Shown here: positions 44,416 through 55,430 of the stretch, piece after piece
Layout: each line of letters starts with the position of its first letter
How positions within the stretch are numbered: position 1 is the first letter of the stretch
Program-made: the position numbers and the translations under genes
The notes under the pieces: model-generated
The model's database searches: none
What the model saw: only the letters and a program-made list of their open reading frames with translations
What the model was told of the DNA's origin: nothing
Assembly (NCBI RefSeq): GCF_022138605.1
Contig: NZ_JACBFS010000001.1
Span: 62,001 to 126,000 of the forward strand
From: Xanthobacter sp. NM-25
Lineage (GTDB): Bacteria; Pseudomonadota; Alphaproteobacteria; Rhizobiales; Xanthobacteraceae
DNA: 64,000 bases
Direction of reading: 5' to 3'

Positions 44416-44545
44416 GCAGGCGCACGCGCCGCGTCATGGCAGCGGCGCCACAGCCTGATGCCGAATGCGTTTTCCCCACGCGCCCACGTTGCGGGACCTC
44501 AAGGCCCATCGCTATAGTCCCGGCTCCCGCAACGAGGGGGTGGAC

Positions 44546-45337
44546 ATGACGTATTGTTGTGGAGTGCTGGTGCGCGACGGTCTGGTGCTGATTGCCGACA
44601 CACGCACCAATGCAGGGCTCGACAACATCTCCACCTTCCGCAAGCTGCAGATCTTCGAGGAGCCGGGCCGCCACGTCATCGGCATCGCCTCCGCCGGCAA
44701 CCTGTCGGTGACCCAGTCCGTCCTCAGCCTGCTCAACGAGGGGGTGGAGGACGAGGAGACCGGCGAGCGGCACCAACTGCGGGAAACGCGCAGCATGTTC
44801 CAGGCTGCCCAGCTGGTGGGCCGCGCCATCCGCCAAGTGCACCACATGAACGGCGTGGTGATGGAGCAGTCGAGCGCCATCAATTTCGAGGTGTCCTTCC
44901 TGCTGGGCGGGCAGATCGTCGGCGGCCCCATGCGCCTGTTCATGATCTATTCAGCGGGCAACTTCATCGAGTGCACCCAGGACACGCCCTTCCTGCAGAT
45001 TGGCGAGCACAAATACGGCAAGCCGGTGCTGGATCGCGCCGTGAGCTACGAGATGGAGATCTCGGACGCCCTGAAAAGCAGCCTGATCTCCATGGACTCC
45101 ACCATGCGCTCCAATCTCGGCGTCGGCCTGCCCATCGACGTGCTGGTGGTGTGCCCGGACAAGCTCCAGGCCGAGCTGAAATACCGGATCGAGCCCGGCG
45201 AGCCCTATTTCCATGATCTGCGCGAACGCTGGTCGGCCGCCCTGCGGGCCGCCCACAGCTCCATTCCGCGCCCGCCCTACATCAAGTGCGCGCAGGGCTA
45301 CGCCACCCCGAAATCCGCCGAGCCGGAAGAGGCGTGA
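44546..45337 (+). CDS. Anbu-type proteasome-like peptidase
   Basis: A 263-residue Ntn-hydrolase of the Anbu (ancestral beta-subunit) group. The start MTYCCGVLVRDGLVLIADTR puts the nucleophile Thr at position 2, exposed once Met is removed. The supporting Asp is in LIADTRTNAG and the Lys in FRKLQIF, as in proteasome beta subunits. The chain is longer than HslV and lacks a propeptide. Known Anbu genes commonly sit with an alpha-E (DUF403) protein, an ATP-grasp protein and a transglutaminase; none of these is within the window. A terminator follows. Confidence 0.93.
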   Translation: MTYCCGVLVRDGLVLIADTRTNAGLDNISTFRKLQIFEEPGRHVIGIASAGNLSVTQSVLSLLNEGVEDEETGERHQLRETRSMFQAAQLVGRAIRQVHHMNGVVMEQSSAINFEVSFLLGGQIVGGPMRLFMIYSAGNFIECTQDTPFLQIGEHKYGKPVLDRAVSYEMEISDALKSSLISMDSTMRSNLGVGLPIDVLVVCPDKLQAELKYRIEPGEPYFHDLRERWSAALRAAHSSIPRPPYIKCAQGYATPKSAEPEEA

Positions 45338-45361
45338 AGCGCCGCGCCTCCCCCGCCAGCA

Positions 45362-45387
45362 AAAAGGGCGCCCGCGGGCGCCCTTTT
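45362..45387. terminator. Bidirectional terminator between Anbu gene and ppiB
   Basis: The sequence AAAAGGGCGCCC-GC-GGGCGCCCTTTT forms a perfect GC stem flanked by an A-run and a T-run, so it can end transcription from both convergent genes. Confidence 0.92.
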
Positions 45388-45412
45388 CTCGTTATGGCTC
45401 CACCGTATGGCC

Positions 45413-45868
45413 TCAGGCCTTGGGCTCCAGCTTGGCGGAGATGATCTTATCGGGATCCTTCACCGGCTCGCCACGCTTGATGGCGTCCACATTCTCCATG
45501 CCCGAGGTCACCTCACCCCAAACGGTGTACTGGCCGTCGAGGAAGCGGGCATCAGCGAAGCAGATGAAGAACTGGCTGTCGCCGGAATCCGGATTCTGCG
45601 CACGGGCCATGGAGACCGTGCCGCGCTTGTGCGGCAGGGCGTTGAACTCGGCCTTCAGCTTCTTGCCGGAGCCGCCCATGCCGGTGCCAGTGGGATCGCC
45701 GGTCTGCGCCATGAAGCCGTCGATCACGCGGTGGAACGGCACGCCGTTGTAGAAGCCGTCCGACACCAGCTCCTTGATGCGGGCCACATGACCCGGCGCC
45801 GCATCGGGGCGGAAGGCGATGGTCACCGGCCCCTTGGTGGTCTCGAGGACCAGAACCTCTTCACTCAT
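45413..45868 (-). CDS. ppiB: Peptidyl-prolyl cis-trans isomerase, cytoplasmic cyclophilin
   Basis: A 151-residue cyclophilin with no signal peptide. The active-site Arg and Phe are in FYNGVPFHRVIDGFMAQTGD, with QFFICFADARFLDGQYTVWG downstream. It helps proline isomerisation during folding in the cytoplasm. It lies downstream of a second, secreted cyclophilin in the same orientation, separated by 255 bases that include a 15-nt tandem repeat. Confidence 0.95.
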   Translation of the reverse strand: MSEEVLVLETTKGPVTIAFRPDAAPGHVARIKELVSDGFYNGVPFHRVIDGFMAQTGDPTGTGMGGSGKKLKAEFNALPHKRGTVSMARAQNPDSGDSQFFICFADARFLDGQYTVWGEVTSGMENVDAIKRGEPVKDPDKIISAKLEPKA

Positions 45869-46055
45869 GGCAAATTCCTTTCGATGCCTCCAGGTCCGCG
45901 TCGGGCGCGCACCCTGGCGCGCCCGTTCCGGGCGCCCATCCGAAGGCCGGCAGCGATAACCGCTCCGCCGGCGAGGTCAAGACCCGGGGTTCTTCGACAT
46001 GAAGGCCCCGGCGGTCGTTCCTGGTGCGTGCCGTCGGCAACGCACCACAGGCGTC

Positions 46056-46130
46056 AAGCGATGTCACCTGAAGCGACGTCACTTGAAGCGACGTCACTTG
46101 AAGCGACGTCACGTGAAGCGATGTCACTTG
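46056..46130. repeat. Five 15-nt tandem repeats at the 3' end of ppiA
   Basis: The unit AAGCGAYGTCACNTG occurs five times in perfect register (46056-46070, then every 15 nt to 46130). The three central units share AAGCGACGTCAC; the outer two carry T at the variable pyrimidine. Each unit contains a GACGTC or GATGTC near-palindrome. The last unit contains the ppiA stop codon (46124-46126), so the array begins inside the gene and runs into the spacer. Confidence 0.95.
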
Positions 46131-46687
46131 GCGTCAGCGGCCACCTGCATCTTCACAATGCGATCGGGATTGGACACGCTGCCGTTGTTGGCGGCAGAGC
46201 CCTTCTTGATCTTGTCGATATATTCCATGCCCGACACCACTTCGCCAACCACGGTATACTGACCATTCAGGCTCGGGGTCTCGTCGAGCATGATGAAGAA
46301 CTGCGAATTGGCGCTGTTGGGATTGGACGCGCGGGCCATGCCGACCACGCCGCGCTTGAACGGCACGTTGGAAAACTCCGCCGGCAGGTTCGGATACTTG
46401 GAACCGCCGGTGCCGTTGCCATACTGGCCATCACCGGTCTGCGCCATGAAGCCATCGATCACACGGTGGAACGGCACATTGTTGTAATAGCCCTCACGGC
46501 TCAGGGTCTTCAGGCGCTCGGCATGCTTGGGCGCGAGATCCGGACGCAGGGCGATCACCACCCGGCCATAGGGGGTGTCGAGATAAAGCGTGTTCTGCGG
46601 ATCGGGCTTCGACTGCGCCGCCGCCGGCAGGGCGAAGGCGAGCGCGATGAGGAGGCCGGCTGCGATTCGGCCAAAGACGCGCATCAT
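46124..46687 (-). CDS. ppiA: Peptidyl-prolyl cis-trans isomerase, secreted cyclophilin
   Basis: A 187-residue cyclophilin with a signal peptide (RVFGRIAAGLLIALAFALPA, cleavage after AAA-Q), so it acts in the periplasm on outer-membrane and secreted proteins. The core is YYNNVPFHRVIDGFMAQTGD and ANSQFFIMLDETPSLNGQYT. GAGGAG lies 6 nt before ATG 46687, which decides among several upstream codons. The stop codon lies within a tandem-repeat array. Confidence 0.94.
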   Translation of the reverse strand: MMRVFGRIAAGLLIALAFALPAAAQSKPDPQNTLYLDTPYGRVVIALRPDLAPKHAERLKTLSREGYYNNVPFHRVIDGFMAQTGDGQYGNGTGGSKYPNLPAEFSNVPFKRGVVGMARASNPNSANSQFFIMLDETPSLNGQYTVVGEVVSGMEYIDKIKKGSAANNGSVSNPDRIVKMQVAADAK

Positions 46688-46774
46688 GAAGATCTCCTCG
46701 GAAAGGCCCCCTTGGGGCACGAAAGGCACGGCGCGCCTGCGACGCCGCCGCACGACGGAACTCAGCGAGAGAAC

Positions 46775-47275
46775 TCAGCGAGAGAACTTGGTCTTGAGCC
46801 GTGCCAGCACCGCCGCCGGCACGAAGGCGGAGACATCTCCGCCCATGGCAGCGATCTGCCGGACGAGCGTGGCGGTGATGGGGCGGACCGAGGGCGAGGC
46901 CGGCAGGAACACCGTCTGCAGTGCCGGCGCCATGGCCGCGTTCATGCCGGCCATCTGCATCTCATAATCCAGGTCGGTGCCATCGCGCAGGCCACGAATG
47001 AGCAGGCTTGCCCCCACCTCGGCGGCGGTGTTGACGATCAGCCCGTCGAAGGTCACAGCCTCGATGGTGGCGCGTTCCGCCGCGGCCACCGGCCCGCACA
47101 CCTCCAGCAGCATGGCGAGGCGTTCTTCGGCCGCGAACAGGGGGGCCTTGCCGGGATGGATACCCACCGCCAGAACAAGCCGGTCCACCAGCCGGCAGGC
47201 CGCCCGCACCACGTCCAGGTGACCATTGGTGAGGGGATCGAATGAACCGCCGTAGATGGCCGTCCGCGTTTCCAT
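46775..47275 (-). CDS. coaD: Phosphopantetheine adenylyltransferase
   Basis: CoaD makes dephospho-CoA from 4'-phosphopantetheine and ATP, the penultimate step of CoA synthesis. The 166-residue protein starts METRTAIYGGSFDPLTNGHL, with the (T/H)XGH nucleotidyl-transfer motif as TNGH. LLIRGLRDGTDLDYEMQMA and the ISSTLVR-equivalent ITATLVRQIA complete the family pattern. The ATG at 47275 matches the family N terminus. It lies 87 nt upstream of ppiA in the same direction. Confidence 0.96.
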   Translation of the reverse strand: METRTAIYGGSFDPLTNGHLDVVRAACRLVDRLVLAVGIHPGKAPLFAAEERLAMLLEVCGPVAAAERATIEAVTFDGLIVNTAAEVGASLLIRGLRDGTDLDYEMQMAGMNAAMAPALQTVFLPASPSVRPITATLVRQIAAMGGDVSAFVPAAVLARLKTKFSR

Positions 47276-47443
47276 CAGTGCCTCCCCGCCTCGCGCGGTG
47301 TTGCCCGCCGCATGGATGCCGCCCCACACACCGCCCGGATCTGCGCGGCGGTCGCGACGCGATGTACTGGAGCCGCTTTGCTGGATGCTCTAGCCGCCCC
47401 TGCCCGCAGGCGCAACCGGCCCCACCCGGAGGCACGCCGCGGC

Positions 47444-48055
47444 CTAGCGCCGGCCGGCCGCCAGCAGCACGGCGGCCCCACCCACCAGAATGCCGGCGGA
47501 TACCCGATCGGCGATCCGCGTGAAGCGCCCGGCCAGGGCCGCCCGGGCGCGATCCGCCGCCAGCGCCCACAGCACATCGCCAATCAGCGCGATGGCCGCG
47601 AAGATCACCGCCAGCAGCGCGATCTGCGGCACCGGATGAGCGGCATTGGTGACGAATTGCGGCAGGAACGCCGCGTGGAACAGCAGGGTCTTCGGATTGG
47701 CAAACGCCACCGCGAGCCCCCGCCCCAACGCCGCATGGGCGGATGGCGCGGAACTCGCCGGCGGTGCCCCGGCGCTGCGCCACTGGCGCACCGCGAGCCA
47801 CACCAGATAGGCGGCGCCGCAATAGCGCACCAGATCGAAATGGTGGGAGAAGGCCTCCACCAGATAGGCAAGGCCCGCCGCCACCACGGCCAGCTGAGCA
47901 ATGAGCCCCACATTGACCCCGGTGGCGGTGAGAATGCCCGCCCGGCGGCCATGTTTCAGGCTGGTGCCGACGATGAGAGCCACGTTCGGACCCGGCGTCA
48001 TCGCCAGGGCGATGCAGGCGAGCACGAACAGCGCGAGGCTCTCCAGGGAGATCAT
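47444..48055 (-). CDS. LysE/RhtB family amino-acid exporter
   Basis: A 203-residue inner-membrane exporter with about six membrane segments. The family signature is LALFVLACIALAMTPGPNVA near the N terminus, then VNVGLIAQLAVVAAGLAYLV and AFANPKTLLFHAAFLPQFV. Members expel lysine, homoserine, threonine and similar compounds; the substrate here is not known. Its ATG overlaps the gyrA stop as ATGA (48052-48055), an unusual partner for gyrase and likely to make its translation depend on gyrA. Confidence 0.92.
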   Translation of the reverse strand: MISLESLALFVLACIALAMTPGPNVALIVGTSLKHGRRAGILTATGVNVGLIAQLAVVAAGLAYLVEAFSHHFDLVRYCGAAYLVWLAVRQWRSAGAPPASSAPSAHAALGRGLAVAFANPKTLLFHAAFLPQFVTNAAHPVPQIALLAVIFAAIALIGDVLWALAADRARAALAGRFTRIADRVSAGILVGGAAVLLAAGRR

Positions 48056-50814
48056 GCCTCCGGCGCCCCCGCCTCATCGTCGCCATCGGCACTCCCCTCG
48101 ACGGCGCCGTCGTCACCGGCGGTGTCCTCGCTGATGTGCTCCACCGACATGACACGTTCGCCTTCGGCGGTATCAAAGACGATGACGCCCTGGCTGGCCC
48201 GGCCGACGATGCGGATCCCGTCCACCGGGCAGCGGATGAGCTGCCCGCCATCGGTCACCAGCATGATCTGGTCCTGGTCCTCCACCGGGAAGGAGGCCAC
48301 CAGCCGGCCGTTGCGCTCGTTCACCGCCATGGCGACGATGCCCTTGCCGCCGCGGCCGGTCACCCGATACTCGTAGGACGAGGTGCGCTTGCCGTAGCCA
48401 TTCTCGGAGACGGTGAGGATGAACTGCTCCAGCGCCCCCATCTCCGCATAGCGCTCCTGGCCCAGCTGGCCATTGCCGCTGGCGCCCTCCTCGGCGTCCA
48501 CCTCACCGGCATCGGTGGCTTCACCCCCGAGCGCGCGCCGCATCTTGATGTAGGCGAGACGCTCCTCGGCGGGGGCATCCACATGGCGGATGATGGCCAT
48601 GGAGATGATATGGTCCCCCTCCTCCAGGCGGATGCCACGCACGCCGACACTGTCGCGGCCCTTGAACACCCGCACCTCGGTGACCGGAAAGCGAATGCAC
48701 GCCCCCGCCGCCGTGGTGAGCAGCACGTCGTCGTCTTCCGTGCACAGGCCCACGTCGGCGATCGCCTCGCCTTCGGCGAGCTTCATGGCGATCTTGCCGT
48801 TGCGGTTCACCTGCTGGAAATCCGTGAGCGCGTTGCGCCGCACCGTGCCGCCGGTGGTGGCGAACATGATTTGCAGGCGCCCGTTCTCCCCCTCGTCCTC
48901 CGGCAGCAGCACCACCGACGTGATCCGCTCATCGGAGTCCAGCGGCAGGATATTGACCAGTGCCTTGCCACGCCCCTGCGGGGCCGCGGCGGGCAGGCGC
49001 CACACCTTCAGCTTGTAGACCTGCCCCTTGGAGGAGAAGAACAGCACCGGCGCATGGGTGGAGGCCACGAACAGGCGGGTGACGAAATCTTCGTCGCGCG
49101 TCTGCATGCCGGAGCGGCCCTTGCCGCCGCGCCGCTGCGCCCGATAGGTGGAGAGCGGCACGCGCTTGATGTAGCCGGCGTGGGAAACGGTAACCACCAT
49201 CTCCTCGCGCTGGATCAGATCCTCGTCATCGAGATCGCCGAAATTCTCGATGATCTCGGTGCGGCGCGGGTTGTCGAACTCCGCCTTGATGGCGAGCAGC
49301 TCGTCGCGAATGATGCCGCGCATACGCGGCCGGCTGGCGAGGATGTCCAGATAGTCGGCGATCTCGGCCGCCAGCTTGTCCAACTCGTCGGCGATCTCGT
49401 CGCGGCCCAGCGCCGTGAGCCGTTGCAGGCGCAGATCGAGGATGGCGCGGGCCTGCTCCAATGATAGCCGATAGGTGCCGTCCGCATTGAGCTTGTGGCG
49501 GGGATCGGCGATCAGCGCGATCAGGGGTGCCATGTCCTTGGCCGGCCAGTCGCGACCCATGAGCGAGTCACGGGCGCTCGACGGGTCCGGCGCGGTACGG
49601 ATGAGGCGGATGACCTCGTCGATATTGGCGACCGCGATGGCGAGGCCCACCAACACATGGGCGCGATCGCGCGCCTTGCGCAGCAAGAACTTGGTGCGGC
49701 GGCTGACCACTTCCTCGCGGAAGGCCACGAACGCCGTCAGAATGTCGTGCAGCGCCAGCACGCCCGGCTTGCCGCCCGACAGCGCCACCATGTTCACGCC
49801 GAACGACGTCTGCAGCAGGGTCTGGCGGTAGAGGTTGTTGAGCACCACGTCCGCCTGGGCGTCGCGCTTGACCTCGATCACCACCCGCAGGCCGTCGCGA
49901 TCGCTCTCGTCGCGGATCTCGGAGATGCCTTCGATGCGCTTATCGCGCACCAGTTCGGCGATCTTCTCGATCATGGTCGCCTTGTTCACCTGATAGGGAA
50001 TCTCGGTGACGATGAGCGCTTCGCGATCCTTGCGCAGACTCTCGATGGCCACCTTGGCACGCATCAGGATTGAGCCACGCCCGGTGAGATAGGCCTGGCG
50101 GATGCCGCTGCGACCCAGAATGAGCGCACCGGTGGGGAAATCGGGGCCCGGCAGGATATCCAGCAGCGCCTCCGGCGTCAGCGCCGGATCGTCGATCAGG
50201 GCGATCGTCGCGTCGATCACCTCGCCCAGATTATGGGGCGGAATGTTGGTGGCCATGCCGACCGCGATGCCGCCGGCGCCATTGACCAACAGATTCGGGA
50301 ACTTCGCCGGCAGAACGCTCGGCTCGTGCTCGCTGCTGTCGTAGTTTTCCTGAAAGTCGACGGTCTCCTTGTCGAGATCGTCGAGCAGCGCATTGGTGAC
50401 TTTTTCGAGCCGCACCTCGGTGTAGCGCATGGCGGCCGGAGCATCGCCGTCCACCGAACCGAAATTGCCCTGGCCATCCACCAGCGGCACCCGCATGGCG
50501 AAGTCCTGGGCCATGCGCACCAGCGCATCATAGACCGACTGATCACCGTGGGGATGGTATTTACCGATGACATCGCCCACCACGCGCGCCGACTTGCGGT
50601 AGGACTTATTCCACTCGTAGCCGTTCTCCGACATGGAAAACAGGATGCGGCGATGCACCGGCTTCAGGCCGTCGCGCACGTCCGGCAACGCGCGAGCGAC
50701 AATGACGCTCATCGCATAGTCAAGATAGGAGCGCGACAGCTCCTCGGTGATGGAAACTGGCGTGATGTCCGAGGGCGGCTCGCCTCCGGACTTCGGCGTC
50801 TCGGGCTCGGCCAA
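48052..50814 (-). CDS. gyrA: DNA gyrase subunit A (TTG start)
   Basis: The 920-residue cleavage subunit of gyrase. The catalytic Tyr is Y131 in AAMRYTEVRLEK. The GyrA box QRRGGKG and the C-terminal beta-pinwheel identify gyrase rather than topoisomerase IV. The start must be TTG 50814: an in-frame TGA lies two codons upstream, and the next ATG is past the winged-helix core. GAAGG lies 9 nt before it. The quinolone-determining loop reads HPHGDQSVYD, with Gln at the position of E. coli Ser83 and Asp at that of Asp87. An acidic tail rich in Glu, Asp and Gly ends the protein. Confidence 0.97.
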   Translation of the reverse strand: MAEPETPKSGGEPPSDITPVSITEELSRSYLDYAMSVIVARALPDVRDGLKPVHRRILFSMSENGYEWNKSYRKSARVVGDVIGKYHPHGDQSVYDALVRMAQDFAMRVPLVDGQGNFGSVDGDAPAAMRYTEVRLEKVTNALLDDLDKETVDFQENYDSSEHEPSVLPAKFPNLLVNGAGGIAVGMATNIPPHNLGEVIDATIALIDDPALTPEALLDILPGPDFPTGALILGRSGIRQAYLTGRGSILMRAKVAIESLRKDREALIVTEIPYQVNKATMIEKIAELVRDKRIEGISEIRDESDRDGLRVVIEVKRDAQADVVLNNLYRQTLLQTSFGVNMVALSGGKPGVLALHDILTAFVAFREEVVSRRTKFLLRKARDRAHVLVGLAIAVANIDEVIRLIRTAPDPSSARDSLMGRDWPAKDMAPLIALIADPRHKLNADGTYRLSLEQARAILDLRLQRLTALGRDEIADELDKLAAEIADYLDILASRPRMRGIIRDELLAIKAEFDNPRRTEIIENFGDLDDEDLIQREEMVVTVSHAGYIKRVPLSTYRAQRRGGKGRSGMQTRDEDFVTRLFVASTHAPVLFFSSKGQVYKLKVWRLPAAAPQGRGKALVNILPLDSDERITSVVLLPEDEGENGRLQIMFATTGGTVRRNALTDFQQVNRNGKIAMKLAEGEAIADVGLCTEDDDVLLTTAAGACIRFPVTEVRVFKGRDSVGVRGIRLEEGDHIISMAIIRHVDAPAEERLAYIKMRRALGGEATDAGEVDAEEGASGNGQLGQERYAEMGALEQFILTVSENGYGKRTSSYEYRVTGRGGKGIVAMAVNERNGRLVASFPVEDQDQIMLVTDGGQLIRCPVDGIRIVGRASQGVIVFDTAEGERVMSVEHISEDTAGDDGAVEGSADGDDEAGAPEA

Positions 50815-51235
50815 AAGTCAACACCTTCATGGCGATTGGAGTTGTTGACTTGTAGCCGATTCACCCTCCGGACGCCAGCGAAACCCCAGCGCAAGGATTA
50901 TTTTTTAACGTTGTATTTCAATATGTTATGAGGATCAGCCCGACCCTCGCGCAGACATCTTGTCCGTTTTGCGTCACAGGCCCTCGTCCGCGCATCCAAT
51001 CGCGACCCGCGCAAGGCGCTCACGGCACCCCTCAGACCACCACAAGCACCTGCCGCGCCAGTCGCTGCACCCGCGACCTCAACACTCGGAGCCCCGGCGT
51101 ACCACCCTCGAAGGCACCCGCAGCCACCGTCGTTGCCCGCCAGCAGACGCACCCGCCGACCCGCGACACCCCCGCCCGGCGGACACGAATGTCCGCCGTC
51201 ACTCAAACGGCCAGCGCGACGCGCCGGAGCCGTTC
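50815..51235. other. Intergenic region between ssb and gyrA
   Basis: About 420 bases. The 50 nt around 50890-50930 are AT-rich (TTATTTTTTAACG) and probably carry the gyrA promoter. A perfect hairpin that may end ssb is at 51178. The remainder is GC-rich with meaningless Arg/Pro-rich frames. Confidence 0.5.
51178..51197 (-). terminator. UUCG-capped hairpin downstream of ssb
   Basis: On the minus strand GGCGGACA-TTCG-TGTCCGCC forms a perfect 8-bp stem with a stable UUCG loop, 38 nt after the ssb stop. There is no U-tract, so it is a probable but not certain terminator. Confidence 0.5.
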
Positions 51236-51787
51236 TCAGAAGGGGATTTCGTCGTCGAGATCATTGGAAGGACGCCCACCGCCGGACGAGCCCGCCGCGC
51301 CACCGCCGGACGGACCCGAACGCCGGCCACCACCCCCGCCGTAGCCGCCGCCACCGAACCCGCCACTGCCCCCACCCATGGGGCTCTGCGCGCCGAAATC
51401 GGAGCCGCCACTGTAGTCCTCGGAGCTCTCGCCGCCGGAGCGGCCATCGAGCAGGGTAAGCTCACCGCGGAACGGCCGCAGCACCACCTCGGTGGTGTAG
51501 ACGTCCCGCCCATCCTTCTCATATTTGCGGGTCTCGAGCTGCCCCTCGATATAGACCTTGGAGCCCTTCTTCAGGAACCGCTCGGCCACATTGACCAGGT
51601 TCTCGCTGTAGATGGTCACCGCATGCCATTCGGTGCGATCCTTGCGCTCGCCGGTGGCCTTGTCGCGCCAGCTCTCGGAGGTGGCGATGCGCAGGTTGCA
51701 GACACGCCCACCGCTTTGGAACGTGCGCACTTCCGGATCACGGCCGAGATTGCCGATCAGGATCACCTTGTTGACGCTGCCGGCCAT
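51236..51787 (-). CDS. ssb: Single-stranded DNA-binding protein
   Basis: A 183-residue SSB. The N-terminal OB fold starts MAGSVNKVILIGNLGRDPEV and includes TEWHAVTIYSENLVNVAERF and KVYIEGQLETRKYEKDGRD. A Gly-rich linker of about 55 residues (GGGSGGFGGGGYGGGGG) leads to the acidic protein-docking tip DLDDEIPF. The ATG at 51787 gives the family start; the frame opens 14 codons earlier. A LexA-type box lies about 150 nt upstream, so damage-inducible expression is likely. Confidence 0.97.
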   Translation of the reverse strand: MAGSVNKVILIGNLGRDPEVRTFQSGGRVCNLRIATSESWRDKATGERKDRTEWHAVTIYSENLVNVAERFLKKGSKVYIEGQLETRKYEKDGRDVYTTEVVLRPFRGELTLLDGRSGGESSEDYSGGSDFGAQSPMGGGSGGFGGGGYGGGGGRRSGPSGGGAAGSSGGGRPSNDLDDEIPF

Positions 51788-51936
51788 CGCCCGCCTCCTT
51801 CTCCATGCGCCCACCGGAGCGGCGCCCATTCGCCGCGCACCCTAGCCGGCCCGACGCCACATGCGAGCGCCCCGCCGCGTTGTCCACTGCAAAGAGGCAC
51901 TCCACAGCTGCCGGACACCACCAAGCCCCGCCAGAT

Positions 51937-51951
51937 GTTCTACATCCGTTC
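51937..51951. promoter_or_regulatory. LexA (SOS) box 1, nearer ssb
   Basis: GTTCTACATCCGTTC is an exact match to the alphaproteobacterial LexA operator GTTC-N7-GTTC. It lies 150 nt upstream of the ssb start, in the divergent ssb-uvrA region. Confidence 0.8.
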
Positions 51952-52004
51952 TATCTCCTCCCCATGACCGCGACAAGCGTGTTTTTCCCGGCGCGCCCGA
52001 ATTT

Positions 52005-52039
52005 TTGACTCGCACGGCACCAAAGTTCTTATTATGTTC
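52005..52039 (+). promoter_or_regulatory. uvrA promoter with overlapping LexA (SOS) box 2
   Basis: GTTCTTATTATGTTC (52025-52039) is a second exact GTTC-N7-GTTC operator. Its centre contains TATTAT (52030-52035), a good -10. TTGACT at 52005-52010 is a good -35, at a 19-nt spacing. LexA bound here would cover the -10 and block uvrA transcription. Confidence 0.8.
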
Positions 52040-52280
52040 TCTACCGCATCGCACGCACGTCGCTACATTTGGAGCATGACCATGAGCGACCACGCAGTTT
52101 GGCCGTTTGCTGCCATCGTCACGCCGGGCGATGGGGTGAGCGGCGGCAGGAATGCCGGTGGTTCTGTTCGTCTTTTCGCTGTTCTCGTCACCGCTGCAGG
52201 CGCGTGCCCGGCACGTGCGGCGGCCTTCCCCCTGCCCTGATCATCTCGCGCTGGCTCCTGGCCGCGCGTGGCTGGAATTC

Positions 52281-55430
<3,150 letters not shown>

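Larger units (their letters stand above)
51788..52280. other. Divergent SOS control region ssb / uvrA
   Basis: About 490 bases with two LexA boxes (51937 and 52025). From the predicted uvrA promoter to the uvrA ATG there is a leader of about 240 nt. It contains a short frame from ATG 52076 (begins MSDHAV after MT) to a stop at 52240, and an ATG at 52152 in the uvrA frame. Neither encodes a recognised product. Confidence 0.55.

Noticed and set aside
45861..46127. 88-residue frame with TSLQV repeats between the two cyclophilins
   Set aside because: Its GTG overlaps the ppiA stop, but the repeats are the 15-nt DNA array read in frame and the rest has no conserved pattern. I treat the DNA repeat as the real feature.
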